DNA of 64,000 nucleotides from Paenibacillus sp. VTT E-133291 (GTDB taxonomy: Bacteria > Bacillota > Bacilli > Paenibacillales > Paenibacillaceae): positions 16,025 to 80,024 of the forward strand of contig NZ_NFVA01000019.1 of the NCBI RefSeq assembly GCF_002264395.1, read 5' to 3'. The notes under the pieces were generated by a model. That model searched no databases and had not been told where the DNA came from. It saw nothing but the letters and a program-made list of their open reading frames with translations. Positions 59,068 to 64,000 of the stretch are shown here, one piece after another. Position numbers and translations under genes: made by a program. The first letter of the stretch is position 1. Every line of letters begins with the position of its first letter.

Positions 59068-61125
59068 TCAACTATCCTGTTCGATCAGTTGAATCCATTC
59101 ATTATATTCATTTTGAAGCTTGGCATATTCCTCTTGAAGATTACGATGCTCATCCGTCATCTTCTGTAGTTCATTCTGCTGCATCTCAAACTGGACCTGT
59201 AGCAGACGAAGTTGTCCTTGGGCCAACTCATAGTTCTCGCCGACTTCACCAAGCTGCTGAAGCACCTCACTGCGTTCACGTTCAATAGATTTCTGCTTAG
59301 CCTCAGCCTCACCGGCCTCCTGCTGCCAAATATCTATCTCTTCACGCAGCTTCGCTTCCAAATCACTCCACTGCTGCTGTCGCTCGAATAATTCCTCGTA
59401 CTTTTGCTTCCATGAAGCGCCGTACGCCTCTGCTTCCCTCAGAACATCCTGCTGCTCTGCAACAGTAGCAGCGGCCTCAAGGCTAGCTTCAGACAATTCT
59501 TCTAAGCGTCGAGCTGTCTCTTCGCCTTCTTCCTGCAGCAGTTGATATCTTTCCTGCAGACGTTCCCCATCTTGCAGCACTTCATCATATTGAGAGATCA
59601 GTTCCTCATAACGTTCACGAAGTGCTGACAGTTCCTTCTGAACCTGTCCACCTTGTTCACGGAGTGCTGCAGTTTCCTGTTCTGCATCCGTACGAAGCTG
59701 AACTTCCCGGTCTAACTGTTGTACTAATCCATCCGCTTGACCACGAAGGGTCTCAATCTCCTTTTGAAGCGCCAATGATTTCTCTTCGGTCTCCATTAGG
59801 TTCATTTCAAGCTCACTAATGTCTTCCATCCGTTTATCCGAGAGCTCCTGCCAATTTGCTACCTCCGCCACAGATCCAGCCAGTTCTTCCTGAACACGGT
59901 GCAGATTCTCACTCGTTTCCTGTAGTGACTTCTGCAGCTCTGATGTTTCATTCTGGGACTGCTGGTAACGCTGGCGCAATTCTTCCAGCTCATCATTCAA
60001 CAGCGTGCCTAGCTCAGTGGCCGTACGTAGCTCCTCACTGAGCTGTTCTTCGCGTTTAACAACCGCTTCATATTGTCCGAGCAGCGTCTGACGAGCATCT
60101 CGTTCACTCTTAAGGCTCGCCTCTGCCGCACGGAGTCTAGACTGAAGTTGTCCTGTTCCACCACGAAGCTCAGCCAGCTGTTTCTCGAGCTCTTGAATGC
60201 TTTGCTTATGTCTATGTTCCTGAGTACCTTGCGACTGTCGAAGTTCCTTATTCTTAGCAAGCTCCCGTTGTAGAGCTTCCCGCTCTTCAGCCAGTTCCTT
60301 GCCTAACTTCGTTGTCGTGTTCTCAAGCTCCTTACCTAGTGTCAACTTCGTCTCCTCGAGTTCCTTCCCTAATGTTGATTTAGTTTCCTCAAGCTGTTTC
60401 TCTAAGGTTGATCTAGTTTGGGTTAGCTCAAGTTCCAGAGCAGACATTGTATCTGTCTTCTCCTTAGTCAGCGTCTCACGAGTATTCTCCAGCTCTTGCA
60501 AATGCGCTGCCTTCTGCTCTTCCAGCTGCTGTAGACGGATGGCTTCTGCATTGGCCAGCGCCTCTCGATGATTCTCACGAATCATTGCCTGTTCAGCCTC
60601 ATAGCTTGCCCGCAGTTCTTGCAGCTCCAGCTCACGCGCAAGCAGCTCCTCTTCCAGCTTCTCTCGCGCGGCGTCAGCCGCATGGGTTGCTTCCTGAAGC
60701 TGATCCGCATGTACCTTGCGCTCGTTCTCCTGGATCTCCAGATGACGCTTGCGCTCTTCTTCAACCGCAGCAATCAGTCGTGCTGCTTCTTCCTTAGCCG
60801 CCGCTTCAAGGCGTTCATATTCTTCTTGTCGCTCCCGCTGAACCTCCAGCAGGCGAGATACTTCCAATCGCAGTTCACTGCGTTCACCTGTCATCATGTT
60901 GAGTTCATTTTTAAAATCCTGAACCTGAATAGCCTGCTCCGCCATATGTACTGCTGCAAGCACCGCTATACGCGGCGTATCCAGTCTGTTGTGTGATTTA
61001 GAAATCGTGCGCATATGTTCGTCAACATAACGGGCCACTTGTTTCATATATTCAGTGCTGCTTCCGACGAGTTTATAGGAAGTTCCATATATCTCCACGG
61101 CGACACGTGTCCGGTCCATAGCCAC
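59068..61125 (-). CDS. zapA: ZapA-like cell-division protein fused to a very long coiled coil
   Basis: 685 residues. The first 90 match ZapA (RVAVEIYGTSYKLVG, then PRIAVLAAVHMAEQAI), the FtsZ-ring-stabilising protein that is normally about 85 residues. The remaining 590 residues are an uninterrupted Glu/Gln/Leu/Arg-rich heptad coiled coil, including repeated units of the type ETKxTLxKELEE (about 235-275). The GTG at 61125 follows GGAGGG. It sits where zapA is expected, after pheT, upstream of the mutS2 region. The coiled coil could make a long cytoskeletal spacer at the division site. Assignment of the N-terminal domain is good; the role of the extension is unknown. Confidence 0.85.
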   Translation of the reverse strand: MAMDRTRVAVEIYGTSYKLVGSSTEYMKQVARYVDEHMRTISKSHNRLDTPRIAVLAAVHMAEQAIQVQDFKNELNMMTGERSELRLEVSRLLEVQRERQEEYERLEAAAKEEAARLIAAVEEERKRHLEIQENERKVHADQLQEATHAADAAREKLEEELLARELELQELRASYEAEQAMIRENHREALANAEAIRLQQLEEQKAAHLQELENTRETLTKEKTDTMSALELELTQTRSTLEKQLEETKSTLGKELEETKLTLGKELENTTTKLGKELAEEREALQRELAKNKELRQSQGTQEHRHKQSIQELEKQLAELRGGTGQLQSRLRAAEASLKSERDARQTLLGQYEAVVKREEQLSEELRTATELGTLLNDELEELRQRYQQSQNETSELQKSLQETSENLHRVQEELAGSVAEVANWQELSDKRMEDISELEMNLMETEEKSLALQKEIETLRGQADGLVQQLDREVQLRTDAEQETAALREQGGQVQKELSALRERYEELISQYDEVLQDGERLQERYQLLQEEGEETARRLEELSEASLEAAATVAEQQDVLREAEAYGASWKQKYEELFERQQQWSDLEAKLREEIDIWQQEAGEAEAKQKSIERERSEVLQQLGEVGENYELAQGQLRLLQVQFEMQQNELQKMTDEHRNLQEEYAKLQNEYNEWIQLIEQDS

Positions 61126-61263
61126 AGTTGTGCCCTCCTTTGTATGTGTGCGGATTCTAAGCTAGTCTTACTGTTTCTATTGTAGCTTTTTTCTTAAGCA
61201 TTTGGCAAAATCCCTTGTAATCAATAGATTCTCGCTGATATCCTCCGCATTTCACTCTACCCA

Positions 61264-61312
61264 GAAAAAGCCGCAGCGAATCTCAGTTTCTAAATGGATT
61301 CGCTGCGGCTTT
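61264..61312 (-). terminator. Rho-independent terminator of pheT
   Basis: Minus-strand AAAGCCGCAGCGAATC and GATTCGCTGCGGCTTT form a 16-bp stem with TTTTT, 13 bases after the pheT stop. Confidence 0.9.
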
Positions 61313-61324
61313 ACACAATTCCTG

Positions 61325-63769
61325 CTATTTTCTTAATTCTGCGCCAAAAGTTTGTTGAAGGACTGATAATAGCTTATCATGCACTTCTCCAACCTCTTCA
61401 TCTGTCAATGTATGTTCACCGTGACGATACAGCAGTGAGATCGCAATACTCTTCTTTCCACTCTCTAACTTGCCACCAGTGTACACGTCGAATACCTGTA
61501 CGGATTGCAGCAAAGTTCCTCCGTTTGCACGGATGGAAGCTAGCAGATCGCCCGCTGGTACAGTTGAATCTACAACCACAGCAATATCCCGTTCCATACC
61601 TGGGAAACGTGGAAGCTCATTATATTGCATACGGCTTTGCGTGTTATCATACAGCGGCTGCAGTAGAATCTCAGCTACATAAGTATCCACTAGATCAAGC
61701 TCTCTTTGCAGTTCCGGATGAAGCTGGCCCATAGTTCCAATCTTCACACGACCCTCGTCTCCGACTAAATATACCGACGCTGAACGCCCAGGATGATACC
61801 CTTCTGGACTATCTCCCTCGTAGATAATTCTGTCTGTAAGACCCAAATAAGCAAATACTGATTCCAGCGCACCCTTCAAATCAAAGAAATCTACAGGCTG
61901 TGCAGAAACGTTCCATTGCTTCACGGTTAGGCTACCGCTAAGCAACAACCCAAGCACCGGCAGCTCACGCGGCTGACGAGTCAACTGTTCTTCATCTGTG
62001 AAGAAAACATTGCCGATTTCAAACAACGCTAGATCGCTTTGACGACGGTTGGTATTGTAGCTAGCAATATCCAATAGTTGTGGCAGAAGGCTGGTACGCA
62101 GTACACTGCGTTCTTCACTCATTGGCATAGCCAATTTGACCGCTTGTGAGCCTTCCGATAACTCAGGGAACATTTTGCTTTGTTCCGGCTGGATGAAAGA
62201 GTAGCCCATCACTTCCTGATAACCGCCATGCGACAACAGGCGGCGCAGTTCACGGCGGAGTGATTGCTTATGCGTCAATGCGCCTGGCGTTGTAACTCCT
62301 TCAATCAAAGTCGTTGGAATGTTATCATATCCGTACAGACGAGCAATTTCTTCGATAAGGTCAACATCATAGCTGATATCGCCGCGTCTAGTTGGTACTT
62401 GAACTTCGATCAGCCCTTGTGCGGTATCCCCGCACTTGAAATGAAGACGGCCAAACAATGTCTTCACTTCTAGCAAGGACAGATCTGTTCCCAGATAACG
62501 GTTCAGCTTCTCCAAGGACAAAGTAAGTACCTTCTCTTCTCCAGCGACTGTTCCTGCTTGCACAATACCTTCATGCACAGATCCGCCAGCATAACGTGCA
62601 ATAAGTACTGCAGCGCGATTCAATGCAGGAATCACTGCATTTGGATCCACTTCTTTCTCGAATCGAAGCGATGCTTCCGAGCGAAGTCCCAGTTGACGCG
62701 AGGTTTTACGAACGGTTCCTCCATCAAACTTAGCGGATTCCAGCACGAGATTTACCGTCTCAGCAGTAACTTCCGTATCCTGACCTCCCATTACTCCAGC
62801 CAGAGCTACTGCTTTAGCTCCATCAGCGATAACGAGCATATGTGGCTCAAGCTTCCGTTCTTGGCCATCAAGTGTAGTCAGGACTTCACCCTCATGAGCA
62901 AGACGAACGCCGAGTTCTCCGCCTTCTATTTTATCTGCATCAAAAGCATGAAGCGGCTGTCCGTATTCGAGCATCACATAGTTAGTGATGTCTACGATGT
63001 TGTTAATTGGACGAATTCCTGCCGCCATCAGACGATTCTGAATCCACAGCGGTGATGCTGCAGGCTTAACGCCTGAGATATAACGAACTGCGTAATGACT
63101 GCACTGTTCTTCATTCTCAATCTTAACGGAAATAGATTGCGCAGATGCTCCGCTGATCTCAATGATTTCACTCGCAGGATCGGGCAGTTTAATCTCGCGT
63201 CCAAGAATTGCGCTCACTTCATAAGCAGCACCAATCATGCTTAGGCAGTCTGAACGGTTCGGAGTCAGATCGAATTCCAGAATTTCATCATCTAGACCCA
63301 GCAACTTTGAAATATCTTGACCGATCTCTGTACCTTCAGGAAGTACAAGAATTCCTTCTTGTTGCTCTTTAGGAAGCAATTTATCATTGAGTCCCAATTC
63401 TTTAGCCGAGCAGATCATCCCTTGTGATAATACCCCGCGCAGCTTCGCTTTTTTGATATCCAGACCTGGAAGCTTAGCGCCAACAAGAGCTACAGGAACG
63501 GTTTGTCCCGCAGCCACATTTTTTGCGCCACAGACGATTTGCAGATCTTCACCTTGACCTGCATCCACGATACATACGTTCAGTTTATCCGCATCAGGAT
63601 GTTTTTCTTTCGATTTCACATAGCCGGTTACGATACCGGAAATCCCTTTATTGCGGCGCTCTACTCCGTCAATTTCAATACCGGCAGCGGTAATCTTCTC
63701 CGCTAGCTTTTCGGCGGTTACTCCTTCAATCGATGTATAATCAGCCAACCATCCGGTTGATACTTTCAT
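61325..63769 (-). CDS. pheT: Phenylalanyl-tRNA synthetase beta subunit
   Basis: 814 residues. The EMAP/OB tRNA-binding domain (about 40-150, KHPDADKLNVCIVDAG) is followed by B3/B4 editing domain, B5 domain (about 400-475), the catalytic-like core (about 490-690) and a C-terminal FDX-ACB anticodon-binding domain (PRFPGMERDIAVVVD to the end). It pairs with PheS to charge tRNA-Phe. The ATG follows GGAAGTGAG. The expected pheS gene is not within the 230 bases upstream in this window. Confidence 0.97.
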   Translation of the reverse strand: MKVSTGWLADYTSIEGVTAEKLAEKITAAGIEIDGVERRNKGISGIVTGYVKSKEKHPDADKLNVCIVDAGQGEDLQIVCGAKNVAAGQTVPVALVGAKLPGLDIKKAKLRGVLSQGMICSAKELGLNDKLLPKEQQEGILVLPEGTEIGQDISKLLGLDDEILEFDLTPNRSDCLSMIGAAYEVSAILGREIKLPDPASEIIEISGASAQSISVKIENEEQCSHYAVRYISGVKPAASPLWIQNRLMAAGIRPINNIVDITNYVMLEYGQPLHAFDADKIEGGELGVRLAHEGEVLTTLDGQERKLEPHMLVIADGAKAVALAGVMGGQDTEVTAETVNLVLESAKFDGGTVRKTSRQLGLRSEASLRFEKEVDPNAVIPALNRAAVLIARYAGGSVHEGIVQAGTVAGEEKVLTLSLEKLNRYLGTDLSLLEVKTLFGRLHFKCGDTAQGLIEVQVPTRRGDISYDVDLIEEIARLYGYDNIPTTLIEGVTTPGALTHKQSLRRELRRLLSHGGYQEVMGYSFIQPEQSKMFPELSEGSQAVKLAMPMSEERSVLRTSLLPQLLDIASYNTNRRQSDLALFEIGNVFFTDEEQLTRQPRELPVLGLLLSGSLTVKQWNVSAQPVDFFDLKGALESVFAYLGLTDRIIYEGDSPEGYHPGRSASVYLVGDEGRVKIGTMGQLHPELQRELDLVDTYVAEILLQPLYDNTQSRMQYNELPRFPGMERDIAVVVDSTVPAGDLLASIRANGGTLLQSVQVFDVYTGGKLESGKKSIAISLLYRHGEHTLTDEEVGEVHDKLLSVLQQTFGAELRK

Positions 63770-63900
63770 GTCCGCTCACTTCCTTTATGTTTCAGATGTA
63801 TTTATCTACTTGCCGTTCGATCTGCTTCCTGTGGGATGCTGGATTAAGAGCTCTCAATTTCAACTACAAAACACTATTAAGAGCGGTCCCTGCAAGGAAT

Positions 63901-63993
63901 CTTTGGACTTCCGGCCGCTGTTGTCCCCAGATTTCTTGATCTAAACCGCTCTTCGCGGTGGAAATCCGGGGACAAAGGCGGTCGCTATCGCTC
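63901..63993. repeat. Dispersed hairpin repeat, copy 2
   Basis: Begins CTTTGGACTTCCGGCCGCTG and shares 24 identical bases with the copy at 46610. GTCCCCAGATTTC pairs with GAAATCCGGGGAC (one mismatch), with an inner ACCGC-tcttc-GCGGT stem. It lies in the pheT upstream region and extends towards the right edge. Confidence 0.85.
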
Positions 63994-64000
63994 CTACAGT

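Noticed and set aside
59622..60571. Plus-strand open frames opposite the coiled-coil gene
   Set aside because: They are shadows of the Glu/Gln/Leu-rich codon pattern of the zapA-like gene and lack ribosome binding sites.

Overview
This is chromosomal DNA of a spore-forming, low-to-mid GC Gram-positive bacterium, almost certainly Paenibacillus or a close relative. The signs are CotF-type coat proteins, a Spo0E-like phosphatase, liaFSR, T-box and SAM-I leaders, the pheT-zapA-mutS2-yshE neighbourhood, futalosine-type menaquinone synthesis (mqnC), a beta-type glutamine synthetase, and dispersed hairpin repeats of a kind I associate with Paenibacillus (from memory, not searched). No rRNA, tRNA, IS element, prophage or CRISPR array was seen.

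Region 1 (1-23.5 kb) is ordinary chromosome, mostly on the minus strand. It holds the 5' part of glnA with a sigma-A promoter and two GlnR-like boxes, then aroF, ispH, a CssRS-like two-component pair beside an HtrA protease, and liaF-liaS-liaR, whose 3' region carries four copies of a 23-nt hairpin. Next come a 47-residue small protein, a 3D-domain wall protein, thrS with a T-box, an SPFH membrane protein with a ribbon-helix-helix partner, mqnC, metA-metI under a SAM-I riboswitch, corA behind a small leader ORF, an HRDC protein and a ROK fructokinase.

Region 2 (23.7-44.9 kb) is the accessory highlight: about 21 kb of tightly packed, often overlapping minus-strand genes behind one recognisable promoter (44888-44917). 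It starts as a Tad/Flp-type pilus locus (TadZ-like, SAF/CpaB-like, a second degenerate ParA-like protein, TadA, TadB, TadC, a small pilin-like peptide, two TadE-like proteins). Without a break it becomes a type VII secretion locus (YukD/EsaB, a propeller-like protein, EssC, two WXG100 proteins), and then passes to likely cargo: a degenerate lipase-like protein, a lipoprotein, a lipase with a C-terminal helical domain, a stalk-domain exoprotein and a 902-residue secreted protein. EssB, EsaA and EssA are absent from the locus, as is a prepilin peptidase. The layout suggests a hybrid in which Tad parts work with a minimal EssC/WXG100 exporter; this is inference from gene order.

Region 3 (45-64 kb) returns to core functions: a YpcP-like exonuclease, an ArsC/Spx-family protein, an RluA-type pseudouridine synthase, a cobalamin adenosyltransferase, a Spo0E-like phosphatase, alaR-alaT, two coat proteins, an FAD oxidoreductase, a zinc-ribbon protein, a 26-residue membrane microprotein, yshE (DUF350), mutS2, a YvlD-like protein, a diguanylate cyclase, a CuA-type cupredoxin lipoprotein that appears to start at ATT, an unusually long ZapA fused to about 590 residues of coiled coil, and pheT. 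Two copies of a dispersed hairpin repeat lie at 46.6 and 63.9 kb.
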